From the NCBI RefSeq assembly GCF_009935865.1, contig NZ_QWEL01000004.1, forward strand, positions 177,015 through 241,014: a DNA stretch of 64,000 nt, written 5' to 3'. Of the stretch, positions 1-8,947 are shown piece by piece; position 1 is the stretch's first letter; every line of letters starts with the position of its first letter. The stretch comes from Odoribacter sp. Z80. Its GTDB lineage: Bacteria > Bacteroidota > Bacteroidia > Bacteroidales > Marinifilaceae. A program made the translations under genes and the position numbers. The notes under the pieces are model-generated. The model was given only the letters and a program-made list of their open reading frames with translations. It did no database searches and was not told the DNA's origin.

Positions 1-172
1 AATGCTGATTTCCTTTATGATTCCGCAAAAACAGATTTTTACAATGGGTACTGTCCACATGATTACAATATTGCATGGCCAGTTCTATGGTCGGTGCTGC
101 GGGATGTTCCAGGTAATCATATCCTATCCCCAATTCTTTTAAAACATCATAAACTTTGTCTTGTCCTCTCAT
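1..172 (-). CDS. YbaK/ProX-type aminoacyl-tRNA deacylase, N-terminal part (cut by window edge)
   Basis: The first 57 residues are visible, beginning MRGQDKVYDVLKELG and continuing with a YDYLEHPAAPT stretch and CNHVDSTHCKNLFL. This resembles the start of the prolyl-tRNA deacylase (PrdX/ProX, YbaK fold) family, which hydrolyses mischarged Ala- or Cys-tRNA(Pro) in the cytoplasm. The ATG at 172 is the only plausible start. The catalytic part lies beyond the window, so the assignment rests on the N-terminal signature only. The following minus-strand gene upstream (radical SAM) ends 20 nt away, so the two are probably co-transcribed. Confidence 0.7.
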   Translation of the reverse strand, partial: MRGQDKVYDVLKELGIGYDYLEHPAAPTIELAMQYCNHVDSTHCKNLFLRNHKGNQH

Positions 173-192
173 AATCTGTTCTTACAAAATAC

Positions 193-1137
193 CTATATTT
201 TCAATTCCCCGTATTTTTTCCCCTGCCATCCGTCCCTTTCCCGCAAGCGTTTCTCCAACTTAGCCACAAACTCAAAATTTTTTATGCCCCACCGGGGAGC
301 AATCAGATACTCTTCGGGAGCCTGGTTAACAAACCGCTCCAGGTAAATATCCGGACGGATATGTTCAATGACATCCACCACAACATCCAGATACTCATCC
401 AAAGTATAAAGCCGGAAAGCAGCCGGATTACTCAAATACTCGTCAGCCATAGCGGTTTCCCGGATAATCTGAAGCTGGTGCAGTTTCAGCACATCCACAG
501 GCAACTCGCTCAGCCGGACTGCCCCCGACAACATGGACTGCCGGCTCTCTCCGGGCAAACCGAGAATCAGATGCGCTCCGATGTGGATTCCCCGTCCGGC
601 CGTCATCCGGATAGCCCTCTCGGCATCCTCAAAAGAATGTCTCCGGTTAATCCTGTCCAAAACCGCATCATTGGCAGACTCCACCCCATATTCGATACAC
701 ACGTGGCAACGGCGGGCCAGTTCTCCGACATAATCCAGAATTTCCTCATTCACGGCATCCGGCCGCGTACCAATCACCAGGCCTACAATATCCGGGCAGG
801 CCAATGCCTCTTCATACTTCCGGCGCAGAACTTCCAGCGGCGCATACGTATTGGAATAGGCCTGGAAATAAGCCAGGTACTTCTGTCCCTGATATTTCCC
901 GGCAAAAAAACGACGGCCTTCTTCTATCTGCTCCCGGATTCCGGACGAAGCCCGGCAATAGTCCGGATTGAAACTCTTATTATTGCAAAAAGTACATCCG
1001 CCGGTTCCCTTTACCCCATCCCGGTTAGGACAGGTAAACCCTCCGTCGATAGACAACTTCTGTACCCGTTCGCGAAACAAGGTTTTGAAGAAGGCAGGAT
1101 AATCCCTGTACCTTTTCCTGATATCCGTATCACTCAT
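193..1137 (-). CDS. Radical SAM protein, TIGR01212 / YhcC family
   Basis: A 314-residue protein with the family's cluster motif CPNRDGVKGTGGCTFC (Cys36, Cys48, Cys51) close to the N-terminus, followed by a TIM-barrel radical SAM core with GTRPDAV and HLILGLPGES segments. The YhcC/TIGR01212 family binds a 4Fe-4S cluster and S-adenosylmethionine; its substrate is not firmly established. The length is typical. The ATG at 1137 is followed directly by the conserved RYRDYPAFFK region, so the start is secure. It lies upstream of the YbaK-type gene on the same strand and is divergent from ppdK. Confidence 0.88.
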   Translation of the reverse strand: MSDTDIRKRYRDYPAFFKTLFRERVQKLSIDGGFTCPNRDGVKGTGGCTFCNNKSFNPDYCRASSGIREQIEEGRRFFAGKYQGQKYLAYFQAYSNTYAPLEVLRRKYEEALACPDIVGLVIGTRPDAVNEEILDYVGELARRCHVCIEYGVESANDAVLDRINRRHSFEDAERAIRMTAGRGIHIGAHLILGLPGESRQSMLSGAVRLSELPVDVLKLHQLQIIRETAMADEYLSNPAAFRLYTLDEYLDVVVDVIEHIRPDIYLERFVNQAPEEYLIAPRWGIKNFEFVAKLEKRLRERDGWQGKKYGELKI

Positions 1138-1445
1138 TTTCTGAATTTAAACAGATCACAAAAATACAGATTTATTTTTCTTCCCGAAACGAAGCCATTC
1201 ATAACATTTTGCCGCATGATGCACCCGGCGAAAAAAAAGCACAAGCGCCCCATTGCTTCCGAGAGTGCCGGAAAAAGAAAGCATCCGCTAAAAACCGGCA
1301 CCGGATTTTCTATATTCAAGAGAAAAACGTATATTTGCAAACCTGAAAAAAAAACAGCCTTCGGGTGTCATTCTTTTCAGGCCCAGTACAAAAATCAATA
1401 TAACCAATTCCCTGCAACAGGGATATAATTCAAATAAATAAAAAT
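1138..1445. other. Divergent intergenic region upstream of ppdK
   Basis: About 308 bp between the radical SAM gene (minus) and ppdK (plus). It holds the ppdK promoter (separate entry). The transcribed leader can fold: CCTGAAAA at 1342-1349 pairs with TTTTCAGG at 1374-1381, enclosing a shorter TTCG-capped stem. No further gene is visible; an open frame running through it on the plus strand overlaps the radical SAM gene antisense and looks spurious. Confidence 0.5.
1306..1337 (+). promoter_or_regulatory. Bacteroidetes-type promoter for ppdK
   Basis: The -7 box TATATTTG at 1330-1337 fits TAnnTTTG exactly, and a TTTT element at 1306-1309 stands 20 nt upstream at the -33 position (consensus TTTG). 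Transcription would start near 1344, giving a leader of about 100 nt. Confidence 0.6.
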
Positions 1446-4178
1446 ATGAGCACTAAGTACGTTTACACATTCGGAGACGGAAAAGCCGAAGGTAAAGCAG
1501 ACATGAAAAATCTGCTGGGCGGTAAAGGCGCCAACCTGGCAGAAATGAACCTCATCGGTCTGCCTGTACCTGCAGGTTTCACCATCACTACTGAAGTTTG
1601 TACCATCTACAACCAGCAAGGAAAAGAAGCTGTTGTCAAATTGATAGAAAACGACGTCAAAGCCGGTATCGCACACATGGAAAAAATCATGAATGCAAAA
1701 TTCGGTTCCAAAGGCGAAGCTTTCCCGTTGATGGTATCTGTACGTTCTGGTGCCCGTGTTTCCATGCCGGGTATGATGGACACCGTCCTGAACTTAGGAT
1801 TGAATGACGATGCCGTAAAACTGCTGGCAGAAAAATCAGGCAATGCCCGTTTCGCATGGGACTCTTACCGCCGTTTCATCCAGATGTACGGCGATGTAGT
1901 CATGGGTGTGGCTGCCGGAAAAGGCGAACACAACCCGTTTGAAGCTGAAATCGACAAACTGAAAGAAATTAAAAACATCAAACAAGATACCGAATTCACG
2001 GTAGAGGATTTGCAGGTATTGGTTGAAAACTTCAAGAAAGTGGTTAAAACCAAAACCGGTAAGGATTTCCCGACCTGTCCGTGGGAACAGTTGTGGGGAG
2101 CCATCTGTGCCGTATTTGATTCATGGATGACTGAACGTGCCGTTCTGTACCGCCAGTTGAATCAAATTCCGGAAGAATGGGGTACCGCAGTAAACGTACA
2201 GTCTATGGTCTATGGTAACATGGGCGAAAATTCTGCTACGGGTGTGGCTTTCAGCCGTGATGCCGCTACGGGAGAAGATATTTTCAACGGGGAGTATCTG
2301 ATCAACGCACAGGGAGAAGACGTTGTGGCCGGTATCCGCACACCGCAGGAAATCACCGTCGAAGGTTCACGCCGTTGGGCTAAATTACAGGGTGTTTCCG
2401 AAGAGGAACGCGCAGCCAAATATCCGTCACTGGAAGAAGCCATGCCGGAAGCTTACGCTGCATTGAATGCCGTACAGGAAAAACTGGAAGACCATTTCCG
2501 CGATATGCAGGATATGGAGTTCACCATCCAGGACGGAAAACTGTGGATGCTCCAGACCCGTAACGGCAAACGTACCGGCGCCGCCATGGTAAAAATGGCA
2601 GTGGACATGCTGAACCAGGGCATGATTGACGAAAAAACGGCTTTGTTGCGCCAGGAACCTGCCAAACTGGACGAATTGCTCCACCCCGTATTCAATAAAG
2701 AAGCTCTGAAAAAAGCCCACACCATCACCAAAGGTCTTCCGGCTTCTCCGGGTGCTGCCTGCGGCCGTGTCGTATTCTTCGCCGACGAAGCGGAAGAATG
2801 GAAAAACAGGGGAGAAAAAGTCGTATTGGTCCGTCTGGAAACCTCGCCCGAAGACTTGCGCGGTATGAACGTTGCCGAAGGTATCCTGACCGCCCGCGGA
2901 GGTATGACCTCCCACGCTGCCGTCGTTGCCCGCGGTATGGGTAAATGCTGCGTTTCCGGTGCCGGCGACATCATCGTAGACTATGCAAAACGCAATTTCA
3001 ATGTAAACGGAACCGTAATCAAGGAAGGCGACTGGATTTCACTGAACGGGTCCACCGGCGAAGTATATCTGGGCAAAGTAGAAACAGAAGACGCAACCCT
3101 GGACAAGGACTTCACCACCATCATGAACTTGGCGGAAAAATATACGCGCATGTTTGTACGCACCAATGCAGACACTCCGAAAGACGCCCGCAAAGCACGT
3201 GACTTCGGTGCTAAAGGCGTAGGCCTTTGCCGTACGGAACACATGTTCTTCGAAGGCCACCGTATCGACGCCATGCGTGAAATGATCCTTTCCGAAACCG
3301 TAGAAGGACGGCGTGACGCCCTGAACAAAATCCTGCCGATGCAGAGAGGCGACTTTGAAGGCATCCTGGAAGCCATGAACGGATTGGGCGTAACCATCCG
3401 TCTGCTCGACCCTCCTTTGCATGAATTCACACCGAACGAACCGGCCTCACAACAATATATGGCCCAGAAATTAGGCATGCCGGTTGAACGCATCAAAGAA
3501 AAAGTGGATGCCCTCCACGAATTCAACCCGATGTTAGGCCACCGCGGCTGCCGTTTGGGAGTTACCTATCCGGAAATCACCGAAATGCAGGCACGCGCCA
3601 TCATCGAAGCCGCCTGCAACCTGAAACAACGTGGTCTGGACCCCCATCCGGAAATCATGGTTCCGTTGGTAGGCACCATCAAAGAACTGAAACAACAGGC
3701 TGAAATCATCCGCCGGGTAGCCGCACAGGTGTTTGAAGAAAAAGGTGTGAAAGTAGAATACAAAGTGGGAACCATGATCGAAATCCCGCGTGCAGCCATT
3801 ACGGCCGACCAGATTGCTGAAGTAGCTGAATTCTTCTCTTTCGGTACGAACGACCTGACGCAGATGACATTCGGCTACTCCCGTGACGACGCCGGCAAAT
3901 TCCTGCCGGAATACATCCGCAAAGGCATCCTGAAAACCGACCCGTTTGCTGTTCTCGACCAGGAAGGTGTAGGCCGTCTGGTGGAAATGGGTGTTAAACT
4001 GGGACGCAAGACCAATCCGGACCTGAAAGTAGGTATCTGCGGCGAACACGGAGGAGAACCTTCATCTGTTATCTTCTGCGATTCCGTGGGCATGAACTAC
4101 GTGAGCTGCTCACCGTTCCGCGTGCCCATCGCCCGCGTAGCTGCGGCGCAGGCTGCCATCATGCACGCCGGCAAGTAA
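1446..4178 (+). CDS. ppdK: Pyruvate, phosphate dikinase
   Basis: A full-length 910-residue PPDK that interconverts pyruvate, ATP and phosphate with PEP, AMP and pyrophosphate in the cytoplasm. In order: the N-terminal nucleotide-binding domain (LLGGKGANLAEM near residue 22, SVRSGARVSMPGMMDTVLN), the phosphohistidine domain with the catalytic His in GGMTSHAAVVARGMGK, and the C-terminal PEP/pyruvate TIM barrel with GVGLCRTEHMFF and the late GICGEHGGEPSS motif. The start ATG follows a promoter and leader. Codons look strongly biased, as expected for an abundant central-metabolism enzyme. It is monocistronic: a strong hairpin follows immediately. With the pyruvate kinase at 51-52.5 kb the window encodes both PEP-pyruvate enzymes. 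Confidence 0.98.
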   Translation: MSTKYVYTFGDGKAEGKADMKNLLGGKGANLAEMNLIGLPVPAGFTITTEVCTIYNQQGKEAVVKLIENDVKAGIAHMEKIMNAKFGSKGEAFPLMVSVRSGARVSMPGMMDTVLNLGLNDDAVKLLAEKSGNARFAWDSYRRFIQMYGDVVMGVAAGKGEHNPFEAEIDKLKEIKNIKQDTEFTVEDLQVLVENFKKVVKTKTGKDFPTCPWEQLWGAICAVFDSWMTERAVLYRQLNQIPEEWGTAVNVQSMVYGNMGENSATGVAFSRDAATGEDIFNGEYLINAQGEDVVAGIRTPQEITVEGSRRWAKLQGVSEEERAAKYPSLEEAMPEAYAALNAVQEKLEDHFRDMQDMEFTIQDGKLWMLQTRNGKRTGAAMVKMAVDMLNQGMIDEKTALLRQEPAKLDELLHPVFNKEALKKAHTITKGLPASPGAACGRVVFFADEAEEWKNRGEKVVLVRLETSPEDLRGMNVAEGILTARGGMTSHAAVVARGMGKCCVSGAGDIIVDYAKRNFNVNGTVIKEGDWISLNGSTGEVYLGKVETEDATLDKDFTTIMNLAEKYTRMFVRTNADTPKDARKARDFGAKGVGLCRTEHMFFEGHRIDAMREMILSETVEGRRDALNKILPMQRGDFEGILEAMNGLGVTIRLLDPPLHEFTPNEPASQQYMAQKLGMPVERIKEKVDALHEFNPMLGHRGCRLGVTYPEITEMQARAIIEAACNLKQRGLDPHPEIMVPLVGTIKELKQQAEIIRRVAAQVFEEKGVKVEYKVGTMIEIPRAAITADQIAEVAEFFSFGTNDLTQMTFGYSRDDAGKFLPEYIRKGILKTDPFAVLDQEGVGRLVEMGVKLGRKTNPDLKVGICGEHGGEPSSVIFCDSVGMNYVSCSPFRVPIARVAAAQAAIMHAGK

Positions 4179-4210
4179 TAAGCATTTATTACAAGCTTAA
4201 ATAATCAGAA

Positions 4211-4240
4211 AGGACTTCTCAAAACGGGAAGTCCTTTTTC
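4211..4240 (+). terminator. Rho-independent terminator of ppdK
   Basis: AGGACTTC (4211-4218) pairs perfectly with GAAGTCCT (4228-4235) and is followed by a T-rich run. Confidence 0.85.
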
Positions 4241-4279
4241 TTTGGTCTCTGTATATGCAATACACCTTTAACCATTAAG

Positions 4280-4348
4280 CCGCAGGCTCATTCCGTATGC
4301 CGTCTGCTTCACTCCGTTCGCTCCCCTGCATACTCCACCAGCCTGCGG
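4280..4348. repeat. Nested inverted repeat downstream of DGR target 1
   Basis: CCGCAGGCT (4280-4288) pairs with AGCCTGCGG (4340-4348), and inside it GTATGC (4295-4300) pairs with GCATAC (4328-4333). It lies 3' of the stop codon of the first variable lipoprotein gene. Nearly the same element recurs at 10339-10407 and 11438-11505, and its right half at 9270-9293. It could act as a bidirectional terminator, or as the stem-loop that DGR systems often have just past the variable repeat. Confidence 0.7.
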
Positions 4349-4390
4349 CCCCCTCAGCTTAGTACAAGGGGACTCCGTCTGCCCAGAAAC

Positions 4391-6694
4391 TTAAAAAACC
4401 AACGCAACCCGGAAGCCCAGATTGTCGCGGCGGCCGCCCGGATAGCCGTAGTTCCGAGCAGACACCCGGCAGAACCTCGCACGGCTATACCAACTGCTGC
4501 CGCGGCGCACGCGGTTGGAGCCGCTTGAAGGACCGGTAGGGTCGGTCTGAGAAACGTCACTGTAATCACTGTACCAGTCGCTGCACCATTCACACACATT
4601 ACCACTCATGTCATAAATTCCCAACTCATTAGGCAACTTCGTCCCCACAGGATGAGTAGCGAATCCGCTATTTTCCCAACACCAGGCCACATCATCTATC
4701 GTATTGCTGCCGCTATATTTATATCCCCTGCTCTTCACCCCGCCGCGGGCGGCATACTCCCATTGCGCTTCCGTGGGCAAAACATAATTCTTACCCGTCA
4801 GTTTATTCAATTTTTTAACAAATACCTGGACTTCATACCAATTGACGTAATACATCGGATAGTCGTCTCCGACTCCACGAAGATCATCATACCCTTGCTC
4901 CTCCATACCCGTACCCATCACCGCCTTCCACAAACCCTGAGTCACTTCATACTTACCGATGTAATAATCGGACAAAGTCACGGAATGAACAGGTTTCTCA
5001 CCACTATCATAATCCTCCCACTGCTCCTCCGTCGCACCCATAAGAAAAGTACTGCCCTCCACATAAATCATATCGAAAGAAAACCCGGAAACCGTCTCCG
5101 TATAAACAATTTTACTTCCCTGCTTTCTCAGTAGTAGTAGTACAACATTTTGTCCCTCACAAAACCAGGATGATAACACCGATAAACTATTGTTCTCCTC
5201 CGGACAAACGGTCAACCAAAAGATTCCGTCCTGTCCGGGATTGGCAGCACAAAACAAATAAGCCAAAGCCATGTTATGACTTACATCCAACGCCGCTAAT
5301 TTATTGTTGGAACAATCCAATTCCGTCAACGCCTCAAAATGCTCAATTCCCCGCAAAGAGGTCAAATTGCCATTGGAAACAACCAACCGGTCGACATACT
5401 TCACATCCGCCAGTATAATCCGTGCGGCATCCGGGATATACCCTTTTTCCTGCAACACGTTGGCAAATGCGGGGTCGAAATCGGCCGTAATGTCCTGCTC
5501 GTCCCCAGGAGCAATCTCTCCGCCCTGCTGGGTGATATACAACGTGTCGGTCAACCCGATTTCCTCCCCTTTCACGGCAATCTTCACATATCGGGCCGAA
5601 GCGCCGCCGTTTGCCCCGATACGGAATTGCAGGCCCTCCGTTTCCAACGCCCGTGTCTCCACCCGGCTCACCCAATCCACATCGGCGGGAATCTCCACCC
5701 GATAGGCGATACTCGTCTCCAATTCCACCGTAAGGTCTTTACCTTCCGCCCGGACCGTAAACTTATCCCGCACCCAACGCAGGCGGGAACCCGATTGCCG
5801 GATGTACAGCGTGTCGTCAAGGGAGCCGTTGCGGTCCCTGATGACCACCTTTGCCGAACGGCTGTCGGCCTCCCCGTTCGCAGCCACCGAAAACGTCAGC
5901 CGGTCCGTACGCAACGCCCGCGTCTCCACACGGCTCACCCAGTCCGCATCGGCAGGAATCTCCACCTCATAGTCCACGTTCGTTTTCAGCTCCACGGCGA
6001 TAGTCTCCCCGTCCGCAGCCACGTCATAACTGTCCTGTACCAGCAACAGGCGGTCTTTCTGCGCCTGGTAGACGTAAACCGTATCCTTCACCTCACTGCC
6101 TGCAAACACGATGTACCCCCGGCGGCTCTCCGGCTCCTCGTTCCCCGCTATCGCAAAACGGTACACCCGCGCCTCCACCGCCTTCGATTCCGGCTCCTGC
6201 GAAATCCACGACCGGAACTCCGCAGGTATGCTCACCTCATAGTCGATGTTGCTCTTCACCTCCACCGACAGCGTCCCCCCGTCCTGCGGGACCTCCAACT
6301 TGTCCTTGCTCAGCACCACCGCGTCCTTGCGCTTCTGGGTCACGCCAAGCACCTTCGCCCTGTCGCCCGCCTTGACGGTCAGGTTCACATTCCGGTCCTC
6401 CAATCCCTCATAAGCCGCCACCGTCACACCCACCACCCGGTTGCCGTTCCCCGCGTCCGCATCCACGGCACACCACTCTCCGGCTCCCTCGATTTTCCAC
6501 TCCCCGCTGCAAGCAACGGTAAACACCTTCACTCCCCCCGCCGCCTCAAACACGAGGTCGCTCACGGAAAGCTCCAAAGTCACCTCTTCCGGGGTCGGCT
6601 TATCGTCCTTCCCCTCCTTTTCCACGCCCGAATCCTTGCCGCACCCGGCAAACGTCAACAGGCATAACAATCCATAAAATAATTTTTTCATCAT
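4391..6694 (-). CDS. DGR-type variable lipoprotein 1: BACON repeats, LRR, FGE/CLec C-terminal domain
   Basis: A 767-residue predicted surface lipoprotein. The signal peptide ends at a lipobox LTFAGC (Cys18), followed by an Asp/Glu/Lys-rich linker. About four BACON-like beta domains follow (roughly residues 38-395, each with a WISQ- or WVSRVETRAL-like element), then a short leucine-rich segment (about 400-500) and a formylglycine-generating-enzyme-like/C-type-lectin domain (about 545-767; GKYEVTQGLW, LPTEAQWEYAARGG, IYDMSGNV, LGFRVALVF). The last 32 variable codons (4421-4516) differ from the three paralogues only at first and second codon positions, the DGR target signature. The 5' half is very GC-rich. 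It is the last gene of the minus-strand block, preceded by a lower-GC RiPP cassette. Ligand unknown. Confidence 0.88.
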   Translation of the reverse strand: MMKKLFYGLLCLLTFAGCGKDSGVEKEGKDDKPTPEEVTLELSVSDLVFEAAGGVKVFTVACSGEWKIEGAGEWCAVDADAGNGNRVVGVTVAAYEGLEDRNVNLTVKAGDRAKVLGVTQKRKDAVVLSKDKLEVPQDGGTLSVEVKSNIDYEVSIPAEFRSWISQEPESKAVEARVYRFAIAGNEEPESRRGYIVFAGSEVKDTVYVYQAQKDRLLLVQDSYDVAADGETIAVELKTNVDYEVEIPADADWVSRVETRALRTDRLTFSVAANGEADSRSAKVVIRDRNGSLDDTLYIRQSGSRLRWVRDKFTVRAEGKDLTVELETSIAYRVEIPADVDWVSRVETRALETEGLQFRIGANGGASARYVKIAVKGEEIGLTDTLYITQQGGEIAPGDEQDITADFDPAFANVLQEKGYIPDAARIILADVKYVDRLVVSNGNLTSLRGIEHFEALTELDCSNNKLAALDVSHNMALAYLFCAANPGQDGIFWLTVCPEENNSLSVLSSWFCEGQNVVLLLLRKQGSKIVYTETVSGFSFDMIYVEGSTFLMGATEEQWEDYDSGEKPVHSVTLSDYYIGKYEVTQGLWKAVMGTGMEEQGYDDLRGVGDDYPMYYVNWYEVQVFVKKLNKLTGKNYVLPTEAQWEYAARGGVKSRGYKYSGSNTIDDVAWCWENSGFATHPVGTKLPNELGIYDMSGNVCEWCSDWYSDYSDVSQTDPTGPSSGSNRVRRGSSWYSRARFCRVSARNYGYPGGRRDNLGFRVALVF
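4421..4516 (-). repeat. DGR variable repeat (VR) of target 1
   Basis: A 96-bp, 32-codon stretch near the 3' end. Aligned codon by codon with the equivalent segments at 9366-9461, 10480-10575 and 11577-11672, 18 codons differ, always in the first or second base of NNC, NNT or NGG codons, and no third position differs. The 14 other codons are identical in all four copies. This matches adenine-directed mutagenesis of AAC/AAT codons copied from a template repeat. Confidence 0.88.
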
Positions 6695-6772
6695 ACTACA
6701 TCTGATTTAACACAATTCTTTCATTCATTTATGGAAAAACATCTTTACTTCTTTTACAGACATCAAATATCC

Positions 6773-7042
6773 TCATTCATTTTTCAACCACTTCCAAAGA
6801 GTTCTATTCATTATTCCCCAATATCCCTCTCTCGATTTGTTTGTTATTTCTACAATAAAAAATGCTTGTCTTTCAAAAATATCACAAGCAATTCTGTGGT
6901 AAATTTCTTCTGCTGTTAAATCGGTTTCTACCAACCAATGATTATTCCAAAAAACGTAACTTCTTCCCAACGACCTAATTCGATCTTTTAACACATCGTT
7001 TATAATACCTAATTCATGAATTACAAGAAACACTTTTTTCAT
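6773..7042 (-). CDS. Small protein, SinR/Cas2-fold-like, unknown function
   Basis: An 89-residue protein starting MKKVFLVIHELG. The pattern (short beta strand, helix, W-x-x-x-W-LVETDL, AEEIYHRI helix, AFFIVEIT strand, C-terminal WLK) resembles the small ferredoxin-like SinR family proteins that share the Cas2 fold; this is pattern recognition, not a proven homology. The start ATG overlaps the stop of the upstream membrane-protein gene by four bases (ATGA), indicating translational coupling. It is the last gene of the RiPP cassette. No CRISPR array or other Cas protein is present, so an adaptation role is not suggested. Confidence 0.6.
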   Translation of the reverse strand: MKKVFLVIHELGIINDVLKDRIRSLGRSYVFWNNHWLVETDLTAEEIYHRIACDIFERQAFFIVEITNKSREGYWGIMNRTLWKWLKNE

Positions 7043-7791
7043 ACTTTTTCAATTTTCACAGTTAAAAACCTCTTCATATCCGTCTGGCGTTGTTCCCATT
7101 TTCCAGTCCACGTAACACTTAATTTTATGCGAACCGGTTTAGCATTCGTTGTATTCAAACAATACGTCAACTCCCATTTACCTTTCTTTGCCTCTATGCT
7201 ACGAATAAACCCTAAAAAACAATACTGAACAGGAGTGGTACTATCCTCCTTGCCATTGGGATCGCTTTGTTGCTGCGGAGCTATCATTTCAAAAACACGT
7301 ACAGACTTTTTCCCGTGGGATGGAATATAAATCATTGAACTTCGGTTATATCCCCAATTAATCGGCTCATTTCCAACAGATACAAAATCGCCATTTTTAT
7401 TGTCTTCTAAAAGGAAAAATGTCGCATTTTCTAAATACAATTCGCAATTATGCGCATTGATATTGCCTTTATTAAAGAATTGTATGTAATTATAATACTT
7501 TAAAGCTCTTTTAGTTCCTCCGGTATCTTCCAATTCTTCAAAAAGATCTTCACAGCCAAGTGCTATATCAAAAGATACTTTTCTAAAACATGCCCTGATT
7601 TCATTCAAAAAAAGAGCAACAATCACAGCAGCACAAGTTCCGATTGCTTCAAATATATTTGTTACAAACTGACAGTATTCCATCTTCGATACAGATTCAT
7701 CAACCAATACCTTGAATCCCCACTTGAATAGGAAAGACAATCCTAACAAACCTCCAATCACTAAAATAGCAATGATATTTATAGTCTTCAT
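7039..7791 (-). CDS. Membrane protein of unknown function in the RiPP cassette
   Basis: A 250-residue protein from the ATG at 7791; a TTG 12 nt further upstream is in frame but less likely. Two hydrophobic segments (about residues 2-24 and 40-62) anchor it in the inner membrane. A soluble domain of about 180 residues follows, with no motif I recognise. It starts 14 nt after the stop of the radical SAM maturase and overlaps the next gene by four bases, so it belongs to the same transcript. Transport, immunity or sensing of the modified peptide are possible roles, but nothing in the sequence selects among them. Base composition is AT-rich relative to the flanking lipoprotein genes. Confidence 0.7.
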   Translation of the reverse strand: MKTINIIAILVIGGLLGLSFLFKWGFKVLVDESVSKMEYCQFVTNIFEAIGTCAAVIVALFLNEIRACFRKVSFDIALGCEDLFEELEDTGGTKRALKYYNYIQFFNKGNINAHNCELYLENATFFLLEDNKNGDFVSVGNEPINWGYNRSSMIYIPSHGKKSVRVFEMIAPQQQSDPNGKEDSTTPVQYCFLGFIRSIEAKKGKWELTYCLNTTNAKPVRIKLSVTWTGKWEQRQTDMKRFLTVKIEKV

Positions 7792-7805
7792 ATTACATAA
7801 CAATT

Positions 7806-8897
7806 TTACATCTTATTATACAGCTCATTTATTCGTTGAATTGCCTGTACGGTCAATTTGTTTTCATAAGTGTCTGAGGGGTTTTCCAATATCTTATGCG
7901 CTTTCAACGCTGCCGAATATACGGCACGCACTTTCATCAAGGCACATTTGCTCCTGTCCCGCCTGTTCATTCGACCGTTTGCCAACAGGTTAGCCCCGTA
8001 ACAGGAATTGCAAACCGGCTCCAAATAGCAATGATGAAAACATTCTTCATCTACAAACGCATCATGGCAACTGAAATCGGTTCCCGCAATCCGTCGCATG
8101 GTTTCTTCGTCAAAAGTCATCGGTGTGAAAAACGTGCAAGGATATTTGTGTCCGTCTGTTTCATACGCTGCCATATGCTCCCCGCAGCCACACCATTTGT
8201 TTTTTTCTCTTGTGTCGGCACATTTATGTATCGCCATATTTATCAATGGCACAGGCTTCATCTCCGGATGCTCCATATAATATTTGCACAATTTCTCCAA
8301 CTCTCTTGAAACAACAGCAAGATAGCGCTCATCCTCCCAATCAATGCCTTCTGCGAAATTAGTACCGGTAATGTCATAACCAAGCGAGTGTATATACACA
8401 ATATTATCATAGATATCCCCAACCGTTTCTTTCGATATGGTCATCTTCACCGTTTGTTCCGGCCAACATTCTTTGAAAAAAGAGAGGTCTATTTTATCAA
8501 ACGAACAACTGCGATTGATATTGTGACTGCTCCGCGTTCCATCCAAACTCAGGCTTACCCAAAAATAGCGTTTATGAACTTTGAGCCACTCTTTTATCTC
8601 CCCGTGTACCAATACACCGTTCGTTGTAGCGAAAAAGATGTATTTGTTTTTCCATTGCCGACTCCATACCCATTCACACACCTCTCTGATGACAGCAAAC
8701 TCCAAGAAAGGCTCTCCCCCGAAAAAATCAATCTCCACTTCATCATAATCTTCGCCATTCAGATATTCGGCAATAATATTTTTAGCCAGTTGAATATCCA
8801 TTGACTTTTTTGTCTTATGACTCTCGTAACAATATACACAGTTTAAGTTACATTGATTGGTTAACACCAATGATAAATGAAATTTTTTCATGTCCAT
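7806..8897 (-). CDS. Radical SAM/SPASM peptide maturase
   Basis: A 363-residue enzyme from the ATG at 8897 (a second ATG lies at 8891; longer versions would run into the precursor gene). Near the N-terminus it has CNLNCVYCYE, the CxxxCxxC motif that binds the SAM-cleaving 4Fe-4S cluster, followed by the glycine-rich FFGGEPFLE. The C-terminal third is a cysteine-rich SPASM/twitch region (WCGCG, YPCTFF, CFHHC, CNSCYG, a final SKC) for auxiliary clusters. Such enzymes install thioether or related crosslinks in ribosomal peptides. The gene sits 50 bp after an eight-cysteine repeat peptide, which is the obvious substrate. It recalls the CXXX-repeat maturase family (TIGR04115), but that is from memory and unchecked. 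Confidence 0.9.
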   Translation of the reverse strand: MDMKKFHLSLVLTNQCNLNCVYCYESHKTKKSMDIQLAKNIIAEYLNGEDYDEVEIDFFGGEPFLEFAVIREVCEWVWSRQWKNKYIFFATTNGVLVHGEIKEWLKVHKRYFWVSLSLDGTRSSHNINRSCSFDKIDLSFFKECWPEQTVKMTISKETVGDIYDNIVYIHSLGYDITGTNFAEGIDWEDERYLAVVSRELEKLCKYYMEHPEMKPVPLINMAIHKCADTREKNKWCGCGEHMAAYETDGHKYPCTFFTPMTFDEETMRRIAGTDFSCHDAFVDEECFHHCYLEPVCNSCYGANLLANGRMNRRDRSKCALMKVRAVYSAALKAHKILENPSDTYENKLTVQAIQRINELYNKM

Positions 8898-8910
8898 GCT
8901 ATTTTTAATA

Positions 8911-8940
8911 CAATATAGGGGAAAGCATCCCCCTATATTG
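8911..8940 (-). terminator. Hairpin between RiPP precursor and maturase genes
   Basis: CAATATAGGGG (8911-8921) pairs perfectly over 11 bp with CCCCTATATTG (8930-8940), loop of 8 nt. On the minus strand it falls between the precursor stop and the maturase start and is followed only by a weak T-containing run. A partial terminator or processing stem here would give more precursor than enzyme, as is common in RiPP operons. Confidence 0.7.
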
Positions 8941-8947
8941 CAAAGAA

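Noticed and set aside
361..1428. A 355-codon plus-strand open frame over the YhcC-like gene
   Set aside because: It is antisense to a well-supported radical SAM gene and has no recognisable domain; its protein composition is rich in Pro, Arg and His as in shadow frames.
5339..6667. A long open frame of over 400 codons antisense to lipoprotein 1
   Set aside because: It is produced by the GC-rich coding bias of the opposite strand, lacks recognisable domains, and would overlap a gene with clear signal peptide and BACON domains.
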